Source of the DNA: Acidovorax sp. DW039
GTDB taxonomy: Bacteria > Pseudomonadota > Gammaproteobacteria > Burkholderiales > Burkholderiaceae_C
Reading direction: 5' to 3'
NCBI RefSeq assembly: GCF_037101375.1
Contig: NZ_AP029019.1
Span: 4,068,001 to 4,132,000, forward strand
DNA length: 64,000 nt
Shown here: positions 27,098 to 36,715 of the stretch, one piece after another
Layout of the letters: every line of letters starts with the position of its first letter
How positions within the stretch are numbered: the first letter of the stretch is position 1
The notes under the pieces: generated by a model
The model's input: the letters and a program-made list of their open reading frames with translations, nothing else
Databases searched by the model: none
What the model was told of the DNA's origin: nothing
Program-made: the position numbers and the translations under genes

Positions 27098-27600
27098 GGG
27101 AATCGCTCCAGTATCAGGTTTGAAAAACGATGACATGCCGCACAGGGTCTGCACCCGGCCTGCTCAGCCTTGGGGTGCCTTGTCATCGATAGCTGGATGC
27201 TAGGAAGGCGCGGACCACAAGCACGTCGTCCCAGCCACATGCAACGCGTAGGAAGAAGCCGCGCGGCTGCGTCAGGTGTCAGTGGCTGCAATCTGCCCTC
27301 CGAGGTGCCCTCCGAAGTACTCTCCGATGCCCCGTCTGATCGGCGTCACGACGCCTTCAGACCAAAAAAAACCCGCCACCAGGGCGGGTTAAAAGCCGAT
27401 CAAATTGAGGGAGGGAGGGTTCGATCGGCCCAGGGGTTGATTGCTGCGGTGCGAATGATTCCGCAACCACCATGTTCTGACTTTATTCGGCCACTGCCCC
27501 GCAGCGTGTCAGAGAACGAGGGGGCGGCTTGTAGGACCGAACCTACACACCGACACCCCGCACGGCGAGTGCTCAACCTCGCACCCTGCCACGGGCCTTT
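27098..27600. other. Intergenic region with terminator and a dyad
   Basis: The 503-bp gap between two minus-strand genes contains the terminator at 27364-27390 and the dyad TGTAGG-accgaa-CCTACA at 27531-27548. The lipoprotein promoter is expected between 27098 and 27360. No open frame here looks coding. Confidence 0.6.
27364..27390 (-). terminator. Intrinsic terminator after the deacetylase-caspase gene
   Basis: AACCCGCC and GGCGGGTT form an 8-bp stem with a five-base loop, followed on the minus strand by eight T. It lies 210 bp downstream of the stop at 27601. Confidence 0.85.
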
Positions 27601-30390
27601 TCAGAGCCCCAGCTTCTCGCGCAGCTTGTCCGCCCCCGCCGCCTTGGGGGCCAACTCCAGGTAGGTGGTGTAGGCCTTGCGGGCGCGGTCGGCCTCACCG
27701 GCTTTGTCCAGTGCATCGCCCAGGTTCAGGTAGGCCACGGCGCGGGATGGGTCCATGCGGATGGCGTTATCGAACCACCGCGCAGCCTCCACAAACTTGT
27801 CTTGCCGGTAATAGATGAAGCCCAGGTTGTTGGCCGCCAGCGCAAAGTCGGGGCGCAGCTTGAGGGCTTCGGTGAACTGGGCCTCGGCCTGTTCGTACTG
27901 TTTCTCGCGGTAGAGCTGCAGGCCCCGGTCGTTGGCGCGTTGGGCCAGCTGGCGGTTGGACAGCGTCACCGCCTGCGGGGGCGTGATCTTCTGGTCGTTG
28001 CCCTGCAAGTCCTTCACCACCACGGGCGCCACCACCTTGGGCACGGGGCCTGCGGCGCTGGGTGCTGTGGTGCCCGCCTGCGACGCAGGGGCAGCAGCGG
28101 GCTTGGCGGCATCCAGCCGGGTGTTCATGGCAATCGCTTCGCTGCCCAGCTGGGTGCTTTGCGCGCTCAAGAACTCGGTTTCGGTGGGCAGCTCAAACAC
28201 AAAATCACCGCCCTCCGAGCCGGGCAGGCTGCCAAACGCAGGCGTCTGGCTGGATGCCGAAGCCACTGCGGGGGCTACATAAGCGGCCAGCTCGGTGGCG
28301 GTGATGATGCCGTCACCGTTCAAATCGCCCTTGCCGCCCAGGCCCTGCAGCAGCGCCCAGGTGAAGACCGAGTGGCCATTGGGCCCTCCATCGGCCACCA
28401 GCTGGTCCGCCCCACCGGCCGTCAGCATTTGCCGTCCCACGCGCTTGAAGTTGTCACGCAGGAAGTTGGCGTTGCCGCCCCCGCGCGTCAGGCCCAGGCC
28501 GCTGTAGCAGGCGTCCATCACAAACAGCGTGTGCTTGGCCGTCACGCTCTCGGCAATGTTCTGCAGCTCGCTCATAGGGATGGCGTCGGTCGCGAACTGC
28601 TGCGGGTCGGAATCGACGGGAATGATGTAGCCCAGATCGCGCCCCGAGGTGAGCTTGCGCGTGGCCCCGTGCCCGGCAAAGAAGACAAACAGGCGGTCGT
28701 TCTTCTGCATGCCGCTGTGGGCCAGCTTGTCGTGGAAGGCCGCGAGGATGTTGGCACGGGTGGCGTCCTTGTTCTCCAGCGTCACGATGCGCTCGGCCGC
28801 AAAGCCGAACTTCTGGATCAGCGCCTCGCGCACCGATCGGGCATCGCGCACCGCGTACTGCAGGCGCGGCCAGCGGGCGTACTCATCAATGCCCACCACA
28901 ATCGCCCACGACTGGCCGTAGCTGCCCGCCGTGGCCGCAGCCGGTGCGGCAGCCGCCGCCGCGCTGGGCGATGGGCCGCCCTTGGGCACCACAAAGGCCT
29001 TGCCATCCCAGGTGGCGAACTGGTAGCCATCGGCCACCAGCTTGGCCAGAATGCCCGGCAGCGCCTTCACGGTGCGCTCGTGAATGTCGTGGAACAGGAT
29101 GATGCCGCGGCCTTCCTTGTCCACGGTAGAGAGCACGCGCTGCGCGATGGACGCAGGCACCGGGTCCGCCCAGTCGAGCGAGTCCACGTTCCACATCACC
29201 GAGCGCAGGTGCGCGCTGCTCAGAATGTCCATGCCTTCGGCATTGCGCGCACCGTAGGGAAAGCGGAACAGCGCAGAGCGGCGCTCGTCCACCGAGGTGA
29301 GCAACTTGTCCGTCACCAGAATTTCATCGCGCAGGGCATCGCCACTGCGCTTGGACAGCTGGGCATGCGTCAGGCTGTGGTTGGCCAGCACATGGCCAGC
29401 GTCCTGCAGTTGCTTGCTGACCTGCGCGCGCGCATGCAGGTGGGGCTTGCCATCGGCCCCCACCGTGCCCAGGTTGCTTCCCACCTGGAAGAACACCGCA
29501 GGCACGCTGTACTGCTTGAGGATGGCCGCAATCTCGGGCGTGTAGGTGCCGTGCGGGCCATCGTCAAACGTCAGCACAATGGTCTTGGGCGGCAGCTCAC
29601 GCCCGTTCAGCTCTGCGCCTTCGGTGTCTTTGGCTTTGTTCTTGCCCTTGCCGCTGTCGGCCACCGGAGGCTCGGGGTACGGCAACACCACGCCGTGGTC
29701 GCGCAAGATGGCCTCGCGCGTGTACAGGCGCTGCAGCTGGGCCACGTAGTCGTCCCAGCGCTCGCGCTTCAAGGTGATGCCCCGGCTTTCAAAGCGGCCA
29801 AAGACCTCGCGGATTTCTTTTTCGTAGTTGCGCTCGATCTCGGCCAGCGCGTCCAGGTCTTCGCCCATGCGCTTGTGCAGCTTGATGGCGGGTAGCGAGC
29901 CATCACGCGCCATCAGCGCCTGCCACTGGCGCAGCACTTCGCGAAACGCCAGGCGGTCGGCATCGAACAGCTCGGGGTCGCTCTCCACATAGTCGAGCAG
30001 CGCAGGCAGCACCTGCAAGCGCATGCGGGGCTCGGCCAGCGGGCCCTCTTCCAGCAACGCCACCAGCTCTTTGCCCTTGGCGATATTGGCGTGGAACAGT
30101 GCCATGCCCGCCTGGTTGGCCGCAGCCTTCTCCGCCGCCCCCAGCTTGGCCTCGTCGGCCAGCAACACGATGATCTTGCGGTAGTTGGCCAGCACCTCGC
30201 GCAGCGGGGCCATGGCACGGGCAGGCGCATCAGCACTGGCAGACGCCGTGCCTTGGGGCCCGCCCCCCTTGGCGGAGCCTTCCACCGCCTGCGGCACCAC
30301 CGCACGCCCCTGGCTCCACGCCCACCAGCCCCCCGCAGCGGCCACTGCCACGGCAGCGCCTGCGGCCGCCCCCCATAGCGCCTTCTTCAT
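27601..30390 (-). CDS. NodB deacetylase / caspase-like / EF-hand / TPR fusion protein
   Basis: This 929-residue protein has four recognisable modules behind an N-terminal anchor (4-24) and a helical region (60-235). A polysaccharide deacetylase (268-465) keeps the catalytic pair D276/D277, zinc ligands H338/H342, RFPYGA (376-381) and FHD with H434. A C14 caspase-like domain (492-685) keeps the dyad H574 (FAGHGA) and C628 (DACYSG). A canonical EF-hand loop follows (D689, N691, D693, I695, T697, E700). TPR repeats run from about 813 to 915. All catalytic residues look intact. The anchor predicts a periplasmic location, so both enzymes would face the wall. Substrates are unknown. It lies 90 bp downstream of uvrA with its own terminator. 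Confidence 0.92.
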   Translation of the reverse strand: MKKALWGAAAGAAVAVAAAGGWWAWSQGRAVVPQAVEGSAKGGGPQGTASASADAPARAMAPLREVLANYRKIIVLLADEAKLGAAEKAAANQAGMALFHANIAKGKELVALLEEGPLAEPRMRLQVLPALLDYVESDPELFDADRLAFREVLRQWQALMARDGSLPAIKLHKRMGEDLDALAEIERNYEKEIREVFGRFESRGITLKRERWDDYVAQLQRLYTREAILRDHGVVLPYPEPPVADSGKGKNKAKDTEGAELNGRELPPKTIVLTFDDGPHGTYTPEIAAILKQYSVPAVFFQVGSNLGTVGADGKPHLHARAQVSKQLQDAGHVLANHSLTHAQLSKRSGDALRDEILVTDKLLTSVDERRSALFRFPYGARNAEGMDILSSAHLRSVMWNVDSLDWADPVPASIAQRVLSTVDKEGRGIILFHDIHERTVKALPGILAKLVADGYQFATWDGKAFVVPKGGPSPSAAAAAAPAAATAGSYGQSWAIVVGIDEYARWPRLQYAVRDARSVREALIQKFGFAAERIVTLENKDATRANILAAFHDKLAHSGMQKNDRLFVFFAGHGATRKLTSGRDLGYIIPVDSDPQQFATDAIPMSELQNIAESVTAKHTLFVMDACYSGLGLTRGGGNANFLRDNFKRVGRQMLTAGGADQLVADGGPNGHSVFTWALLQGLGGKGDLNGDGIITATELAAYVAPAVASASSQTPAFGSLPGSEGGDFVFELPTETEFLSAQSTQLGSEAIAMNTRLDAAKPAAAPASQAGTTAPSAAGPVPKVVAPVVVKDLQGNDQKITPPQAVTLSNRQLAQRANDRGLQLYREKQYEQAEAQFTEALKLRPDFALAANNLGFIYYRQDKFVEAARWFDNAIRMDPSRAVAYLNLGDALDKAGEADRARKAYTTYLELAPKAAGADKLREKLGL

Positions 30391-30480
30391 TGCTTGCGTC
30401 CCTTGTTGTGATCAGATTTGGGGCCGCAGGATACCGCAGGCACGGCCGCGTGACCTTGCCTGCGATCAGAGGCGAAGGAC

Positions 30481-33400
30481 TCAGCGCGCCAGCACCGGCC
30501 CCAGCGCCTTGCCCGTGTGGGTGCCCAGGCGCACCAGGTCCTCGGGCGTGCCGGCGGCCACGATACGGCCGCCATCCTTGCCGCCTTCGGGGCCCAGGTC
30601 GATGATCCAGTCGGCCTCGGCGATCACGTCCAGATCGTGCTCGATGACCACCACGCTGTGTCCGCCATCGACCAAGCGGTGCAGCACGCGGATGAGCTTG
30701 TGCACGTCGGCCATGTGCAGGCCCACGGTGGGCTCGTCCAGCACGTACAGGGTGTGCGGGGCTTTCTGGCCTCGGCGGCCCACCTCGTCGCGCACCTTGG
30801 TCAGCTCGGTCACCAGCTTGATGCGCTGCGCCTCGCCGCCGCTGAGCGTGGGCGAGGGCTGGCCCAGGGTGAGGTAACCCAGGCCCACGTCTTTGAGCAA
30901 CTGCAACGGGTGCGCAATGCTGGGCATGCTGGCAAAGAACTCCACCGCCTCGTCCACCTCCATCTGCAGCACATCGCCGATGCTCTTGCCGCGCCAGGTG
31001 ACGGCCAGCGTTTCGGGGTTGAAGCGTGCGCCGTGGCAGGTTTCGCAGGGCACCTTCACGTCGGGCAAGAAGCTCATCTCGATGGTGCGCACGCCTGCGC
31101 CTTCGCAGCTGGGGCAGCGGCCCTCACCAGTGTTGAAGCTGAAGCGCCCGGCGGCGTAACCGCGTGCCTTGGCCTCCAGCGTTTCGGCAAACAGCTTGCG
31201 GATGGTGTCCCAGAAGCCGATGTACGTGGCGGGGCAGCTGCGCGGGGTTTTGCCGATGGGGGTCTGATCCACCTCCAGCACGCGGTCAATGGTTTCAAAG
31301 CCTGCCAGCCCGGTGCTGCCCACGAGGGCCGGGGCCTTGCCTGCGTCCATGGCATCACGGCCCGCTTTGGTACTGCGCTGCTGCACCCAGGCCTGCACGT
31401 TGGTCAGCAGCACATCGCGCGCCAGGGTGGATTTGCCGGAGCCGCTCACGCCCGTCACGGCCACCAGCCGGTTCAGTGGCACGGCCACATCCACCTGCTG
31501 CAGGTTGTGCAGGTGTGCGCCGTGCAGGCGCAGCCAGTGCAGGGGCTTGTCGCCACCCTGCTCTGCATCTTTTAGGCCTGTGGCGCTTGCTGGTTGAGCG
31601 CTGGCCGCTACCAAATCCATAGCATCCACCGCCCGGCGTGCCTGCAGCGGGTGGCGCATGGCGTGCAGCAGGTAGCGGCCGGTTTGCGAGTCTTCTGCGG
31701 CCTGCACATCGGCCACGCTGCCCTGCGCCACCAGGCGGCCACCGCGCTTGCCGGCGCTGGGGCCAATGTCGATGATGTGGTCGGCGCGGCGGATGGTGTC
31801 CTCGTCGTGCTCCACCACCACCAGCGTGTTGCCCTTGTCACCCAGCTTGTGCAGGGCGTTGAGCAAGATCTGGTTGTCGCGCGCGTGCAGGCCGATGGTG
31901 GGTTCATCCAGCACGTAGCACACGCCTTGCAGGTTGCTGCCCAACTGCGCCGCCAGGCGAATGCGCTGGGCCTCGCCACCGCTGAGCGTAGGCGCGCCCC
32001 GATCCAGCGTGAGGTAGCCCAGGCCCACTTCTTCCAGAAACTCAAGGCGGCTCTGGATCTCGGGCACCAGGTCGCGGGCGATGTCCGCCTCGCGTTGCGT
32101 CATGCCACCGGCGGCCCGCAGGCCCTCCACCCAGCGGCGTACATCGCTGACGGAGAGCGCGGCAATGTCGGCAATGCCCACACCGGCAAACTTCACGGCG
32201 CGGGCCGTGGCGTTCAAACGCGTGCCCTGGCAGGTGGGGCAGACGGTGGTGCCGTCCAGGTCTTCCACCTCGGGCTCGGCAAAGGTCTGCTCGCGGCCTT
32301 TTTCCTTGTCGGCCAGCACCGAGTCGTCAAACACCTTGCGCTGCTCTTTGGTGAGCTTGACGCCCGTGCCCACGCAGTCGGGGCACCAGCCGTGCTTGCT
32401 GTTGTAGCTGAACAGGCGCGGGTCCAGCTCGGCATAGCTGGTGGCGCACACGGGGCAGGCGCGCTTGGTGGAATACACCTGCAAATGCCCGATGCCCGCC
32501 GTGGGCGCACCGCTTTCCATGGCGGCGGCCAGGGTGCCGATGCTGGAGAGGACATGCACCACGCCTTTGCCGTGCGTGAGCGCATCGGCCAGCGCGGTGC
32601 GCAGGGCGGCCTCGTTCTCAGGCGAGACATCGAGGCTGGCCACAGGCAGCTCGATGGTGTGTTCCTTGAAGCGATCAATGCGCGGGAAGTTGGAGGTCGG
32701 CAGGAAGTTGCCATCCACACGCAGGTGCGTGTAACCGCGTGGGCGGGCCCAGTCGGCCAGCTCGGTGTAGACGCCCTTGCGGTTGACCACCAGCGGCGCG
32801 AGCAGGCCGATGTGCTGGCCACGGAACTGCGTGAGCAGCTGCGCGGCAATGCTCTCGGGCGTTTGCGGCTGTACGGCAGCACCATCGTGCACGCAGTGCT
32901 GCGTGCCGAGCTTGACGTACAGCAGACGCAGAAAGTGCCACACCTCGGTGGTGGTACCCACGGTGGATTTGCGCCCGCCGCGCGAGAGGCGCTGCTCAAT
33001 CGCCACGGTGGGGGGGATGCCGTACACCGCGTCCACCTCGGGCCTGCCAGCGGGCTGCACGATGCTGCGGGCGTAGGCGTTGAGGCTTTCAAGATAGCGG
33101 CGCTGGCCTTCGTTGAACAGAATGTCGAACGCCAGCGTGGACTTGCCCGAGCCACTGACGCCGGTGATAACGTTGAACTTGCCACGTGGTACGTCCACGC
33201 TCAGGCTCTTGAGGTTGTGCTCTTTGGCGTTGACGATTTCAATGGCGTTTTTAGCCAAATTGCCCTGTAGCGCATGTCTTTCTTGCGCAAGCAGCTCCTG
33301 TTTTCGTAGCACGGCGGCTTTTTCGTGCACCGAATGGCCGCCCACGCCCAGCGCCAGTTCGTAGTCGCGCAGGGCCTGGCCGGTGTGCGATGTGGCGTGC

Positions 33401-36279
33401 TCGCGCACGTCTTCGGGCGTGCCTTCGGCCACGACCAGACCACCGCCCACGCCGCCTTCGGGCCCCAGGTCAATGAGCCAGTCGCTGGCGCGGATCACGT
33501 CCAGGTTGTGCTCGATGACGATGAGCGAATGCCCGGCCTCCAGCAGCTTGCGCAGGGCGCGCATGAGCTTGGCAATGTCGTCAAAGTGCAGGCCGGTGGT
33601 GGGCTCGTCAAACAAGAACAGCGTGCCTTTGCGGGCCACGTTCTGGCGCGACTTGGCGGCGGTCTTGGCCGCCTCGGCCAGAAAGCCCGCCAGCTTGAGC
33701 CGCTGCGCCTCGCCACCGCTGAGCGTGGGCACGGGCTGGCCCAGCGCCACGTAGTCGAGCCCCACATCCACAATGGGCTGCAGGGCGCGCACCACGTCCT
33801 TGTCGCCCGCGAACAGGGCCACGGCCTCGGCCACGGTGAGTTCGAGGACGTCGGCCACGTTCAGAGCCCGCCCGCCGCGTTCGATGGTGATCTCCAGAAT
33901 CTCGGGCCGGTAGCGCTTGCCGTCGCAGTCGGGGCAGCGCAGGTACACGTCAGAGAGGAACTGCATCTCCACATGCTCAAAGCCCGAGCCCCCGCAGGTG
34001 GGGCAGCGCCCATCGCCGCTGTTGAAGCTGAACTTGGCCGCCGTGTAGCTGCGCTGCTTGGCCAGGGGCGAGGTGGCATACAGCTCACGAATGCTGTCCC
34101 ACGCGCCCACGTAGCTCACGGGGTTGGAGCGTGCCGTCTTGCCGATGGGCGACTGGTCCACAAACACCACATCGGCCAGATGGTCCGCGCCCAGCAGGCG
34201 GTCGTGCGCACCGGGTGCCTCGGTGGCCTTGCCAAAGTGGCGCATCAGTGCGGGGGCCAGCACGTCCTGAATCAAACTGGACTTGCCTGAGCCGCTCACG
34301 CCGGTCACGGTGACCAAGCGCTGCAGCGGAAACTCCACCGACACATCGCGCAGGTTGTGCTCGCGCGCGCCTTCCAGGATGAGGCGCGGGGTCGAATCGG
34401 TGACCATACGCTTGAAGCCAAAGCCCACCTGCTTGCGCCCGCTCAGGTAATTGCCGGTGAGGGTGTCGGCCTGACGCAAATCGGCCGTGGTGCCGTCAAA
34501 CACAATGCTGCCGCCCTTGCGGCCCGGGCCGGGGCCCATGTCGATCATGCGGTCTGCCGCCAGCATCACAGCGGGGTCGTGCTCCACCACCACCAGGGTG
34601 TTGCCCGCATCGCGCAGGCGCAGCATGGCCTCGGTGATGCGGTGCATGTCGCGCGGGTGCAGGCCAATGCTGGGCTCGTCCAGCACAAACAAGGTGTTGA
34701 CCAGGCTGGTGCCCAGGGCCGTGGTGAGATTGATGCGCTGCACCTCGCCGCCGCTCAAAGTGCGGCTTTGCCGGTCGAGCGTGAGGTAGCCAATGCCCAC
34801 GTCGCACAGGTATTTGAGGCGCGCGGTGATTTCTTCGTGCAGCAGTTTCAGCGCCTGGGCGTCGCCGCCCTTGGCATCGTCGCCCACCGGCAACTGCATG
34901 CGCGCAAAGAACTGGCGCAGGCGGTCTATGGGCAACAGCATCAGGTCGTGCAGGCACAGCCCGGGCAAGGACTCCAATTGCTCGCGCGACCACTGCACGC
35001 CTTGAGGCATAAAACGCTGGCCGGGATCCATCACTGCGTCGGCGTCTTCCTTGCGGCCGATGCGCCACAGCAGGCTCTCCGTCTTGAGCCGCGCACCTGC
35101 GCACACCGGGCACGGCGTGTAGCTGCGGTACTTGGACAGCAGCACACGGATGTGCATCTTGTAGGCTTTGCTTTCCAGGTAATCAAAAAAGCGCTGGATG
35201 CCGTACCACTGCTGGTTCCACTTGCCGTTCCAGTTCGGTGATCCTTCAATCACCCACTTTTTCTGCTCGGCCGTGAGCTGGTACCAGGGCGTGTCGCGCG
35301 GAATGCCCGCGGCCTCAGCATGGCGCATGAGGTCGTCTTGCGCCTCTTGCCAGGCGGGCGTCTGGATGGGCTTGATCGCGCCCGAGCGCAGCGTGAGCTT
35401 GTCGTTGGGGATGACCAAGCCCCAGTCCACCCCGATCACCCGGCCAAAGCCCCGGCAGGTGTCGCACGCACCTACGGCCGAGTTGAACGAGAAGGCGGAG
35501 GGAATGGGCTCGCTGTAGCGCAAGTCGCTGTCGGGGCAGTGCAGGCCGGTGGAGAAGCGCCACAGTTCGGGCTCGCCTTCATCAACCAACCGGTACACAT
35601 TGAGCCGCCCGCTGCCACGCTTGAGCGCCACCTCGATCGCCTCCACCACGCGCGCGCGCTCGGCGCCGCTCCAGCGGAAACGGTCGGCCACCACATCCAG
35701 AATTTTGCGTTCACCCTCGTCCCGCTCGGCCTGCACCTTGGTAAAGCCGCTGGCCGAAAGCCATTGCTCCACCTGTTCGGCGCTGGTGTTGGCAGGCAGC
35801 TCGACCGGAAACGTGAGCACGATGCGCGGGTCCCCCGCCACCGCGCAGCGCGCTGCCAGCTCGGCATAGATGGTGTCGGGCGAGTCGTGCCGCACGGGTT
35901 GCGCCGTCTGCTTGTCAAACAATTGCCCCGCGCGCGCAAACAGCAGCTTGAGGTGATCGTTCAGCTCCGTCATCGTGCCCACGGTGGAGCGGCTGGAGCG
36001 CACGGGGTTGGTCTGGTCGATGGCGATGGCGGGCGGCACGCCCTCTACGCGGTCTACCGCGGGCTTGTCCATGCGGTCCAGAAACTGGCGCGCGTAGGCA
36101 CTGAAGGTTTCCACATAGCGGCGCTGGCCCTCGGCATACAGCGTGTCGAACACCAGGCTGGATTTGCCCGAGCCGCTGGGGCCGGTCACCACCGTCAGCT
36201 CGCCGGTGCGGATGTCCAGGTCCAGGTTGCGAAGGTTGTGCTGGCGTGCGCCACGGATGCGGATGGTTCCCTGGGTCAT
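30481..36279 (-). CDS. uvrA: Tandem double-length UvrA, excinuclease ABC subunit A
   Basis: UvrA recognises damaged DNA and loads UvrB in nucleotide excision repair. A usual UvrA has about 950 residues and two ATPase domains; this one has 1932 and four. Walker A motifs lie near residues 33-41, 663, 1043 and 1613, each as GxSGSGKS, and four LSGGE signatures are present. Zinc-finger CxxC pairs occur in both halves (CPTCGG...CPDCDG and CPSCEG...CETCHG). The protein is thus a head-to-tail fusion of two UvrA units, joined at about 985-1010, where a double-hairpin repeat copy lies in-frame. A second copy lies near 1551-1570. I recall such long UvrA proteins in Burkholderiales. Confidence 0.95.
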   Translation of the reverse strand: MTQGTIRIRGARQHNLRNLDLDIRTGELTVVTGPSGSGKSSLVFDTLYAEGQRRYVETFSAYARQFLDRMDKPAVDRVEGVPPAIAIDQTNPVRSSRSTVGTMTELNDHLKLLFARAGQLFDKQTAQPVRHDSPDTIYAELAARCAVAGDPRIVLTFPVELPANTSAEQVEQWLSASGFTKVQAERDEGERKILDVVADRFRWSGAERARVVEAIEVALKRGSGRLNVYRLVDEGEPELWRFSTGLHCPDSDLRYSEPIPSAFSFNSAVGACDTCRGFGRVIGVDWGLVIPNDKLTLRSGAIKPIQTPAWQEAQDDLMRHAEAAGIPRDTPWYQLTAEQKKWVIEGSPNWNGKWNQQWYGIQRFFDYLESKAYKMHIRVLLSKYRSYTPCPVCAGARLKTESLLWRIGRKEDADAVMDPGQRFMPQGVQWSREQLESLPGLCLHDLMLLPIDRLRQFFARMQLPVGDDAKGGDAQALKLLHEEITARLKYLCDVGIGYLTLDRQSRTLSGGEVQRINLTTALGTSLVNTLFVLDEPSIGLHPRDMHRITEAMLRLRDAGNTLVVVEHDPAVMLAADRMIDMGPGPGRKGGSIVFDGTTADLRQADTLTGNYLSGRKQVGFGFKRMVTDSTPRLILEGAREHNLRDVSVEFPLQRLVTVTGVSGSGKSSLIQDVLAPALMRHFGKATEAPGAHDRLLGADHLADVVFVDQSPIGKTARSNPVSYVGAWDSIRELYATSPLAKQRSYTAAKFSFNSGDGRCPTCGGSGFEHVEMQFLSDVYLRCPDCDGKRYRPEILEITIERGGRALNVADVLELTVAEAVALFAGDKDVVRALQPIVDVGLDYVALGQPVPTLSGGEAQRLKLAGFLAEAAKTAAKSRQNVARKGTLFLFDEPTTGLHFDDIAKLMRALRKLLEAGHSLIVIEHNLDVIRASDWLIDLGPEGGVGGGLVVAEGTPEDVREHATSHTGQALRDYELALGVGGHSVHEKAAVLRKQELLAQERHALQGNLAKNAIEIVNAKEHNLKSLSVDVPRGKFNVITGVSGSGKSTLAFDILFNEGQRRYLESLNAYARSIVQPAGRPEVDAVYGIPPTVAIEQRLSRGGRKSTVGTTTEVWHFLRLLYVKLGTQHCVHDGAAVQPQTPESIAAQLLTQFRGQHIGLLAPLVVNRKGVYTELADWARPRGYTHLRVDGNFLPTSNFPRIDRFKEHTIELPVASLDVSPENEAALRTALADALTHGKGVVHVLSSIGTLAAAMESGAPTAGIGHLQVYSTKRACPVCATSYAELDPRLFSYNSKHGWCPDCVGTGVKLTKEQRKVFDDSVLADKEKGREQTFAEPEVEDLDGTTVCPTCQGTRLNATARAVKFAGVGIADIAALSVSDVRRWVEGLRAAGGMTQREADIARDLVPEIQSRLEFLEEVGLGYLTLDRGAPTLSGGEAQRIRLAAQLGSNLQGVCYVLDEPTIGLHARDNQILLNALHKLGDKGNTLVVVEHDEDTIRRADHIIDIGPSAGKRGGRLVAQGSVADVQAAEDSQTGRYLLHAMRHPLQARRAVDAMDLVAASAQPASATGLKDAEQGGDKPLHWLRLHGAHLHNLQQVDVAVPLNRLVAVTGVSGSGKSTLARDVLLTNVQAWVQQRSTKAGRDAMDAGKAPALVGSTGLAGFETIDRVLEVDQTPIGKTPRSCPATYIGFWDTIRKLFAETLEAKARGYAAGRFSFNTGEGRCPSCEGAGVRTIEMSFLPDVKVPCETCHGARFNPETLAVTWRGKSIGDVLQMEVDEAVEFFASMPSIAHPLQLLKDVGLGYLTLGQPSPTLSGGEAQRIKLVTELTKVRDEVGRRGQKAPHTLYVLDEPTVGLHMADVHKLIRVLHRLVDGGHSVVVIEHDLDVIAEADWIIDLGPEGGKDGGRIVAAGTPEDLVRLGTHTGKALGPVLAR
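31569..31627 (+). repeat. Double-hairpin dispersed repeat, copy G (inside uvrA)
   Basis: GGCGCTTGCTGGTTGAGCGC is followed by TGGCCGCTACCAAATCCATAGCA. Both stems (GCGCT/AGCGC, GCTA/TAGC) survive. It encodes a linker before the fourth ATPase domain of UvrA. Confidence 0.75.
33252..33312 (+). repeat. Double-hairpin dispersed repeat, copy H (at the UvrA junction)
   Basis: TAGCGCATGTCTTTCTTGCGC is followed by AAGCAGCTCCTGTTTTCGTAGCA. The first stem GCGCA/TGCGC is intact; the second is reduced to GCT/AGC. It encodes the linker between the two UvrA units. Confidence 0.7.
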
Positions 36280-36715
36280 GTGGAGGCTTTGCTGGTGGTA
36301 TGGGGTAGGAGCGGCTCACAAAACTCAGCGTAGCGGCCCTGGCTAGGCGTTCCGTTGCAGGCAGGACGGCCCGATACGGCCAGACGGGATAACGACACCA
36401 GGGGAGCTTTGTGAAACGCTCTGAGGCGGAACATTCTAGGCAGCGCCTACTGACACCGTATTGGCAGCAGCGCGAGACCCTTGGGACTGCTGTGGTGATC
36501 TGCGCCCGCTGTTGCAGAAGTAGCGGTTTGTACGGCTGCTGGCCGGGCGTGAGGCTCGTTGATGGCTCCCACGGTATGAGCACACGCGTCACTCCCGTGG
36601 CAAGGTGCGCGTCAGCTGCGGCAGCTATACCTGCGCCCCTTCCCTATTTGAGGGTTTGCCGGGTTGTCATACACAGCCAGTAAAGTAAGGTAACAAAAAA
36701 TTAACCGGAGACACC
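36280..36715. other. Divergent control region between uvrA and a binding-protein gene
   Basis: This 436-bp gap contains copy 3 of the long palindromic element (36308-36422), 29 bp from the uvrA start codon. An AT-rich stretch before 36716 ends in CCGGAGACACC, the likely ribosome site. No gene is credible in between. Confidence 0.6.
36308..36422 (+). repeat. 114-bp-class palindromic element, copy 3
   Basis: The left arm GAGCGGCTCACAAAACTC (36309-36326) is intact. The right arm reads GAGCTTTGTGAAACGCTCT with three changes. The centre carries CGGCC-cgata-CGGCC-like pairing (36367-36381) in place of the stems of copies 1 and 2. Confidence 0.83.

Noticed and set aside
27802..29895. A 697-residue open frame antisense to the deacetylase-caspase gene
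   Set aside because: Its His/Arg/Gln-rich composition is typical of antisense frames in GC-rich DNA, and no motif was found.
36411..36683. A 90-residue frame before the first binding-protein gene
   Set aside because: It starts inside palindromic element copy 3 and has no supported start or motif.
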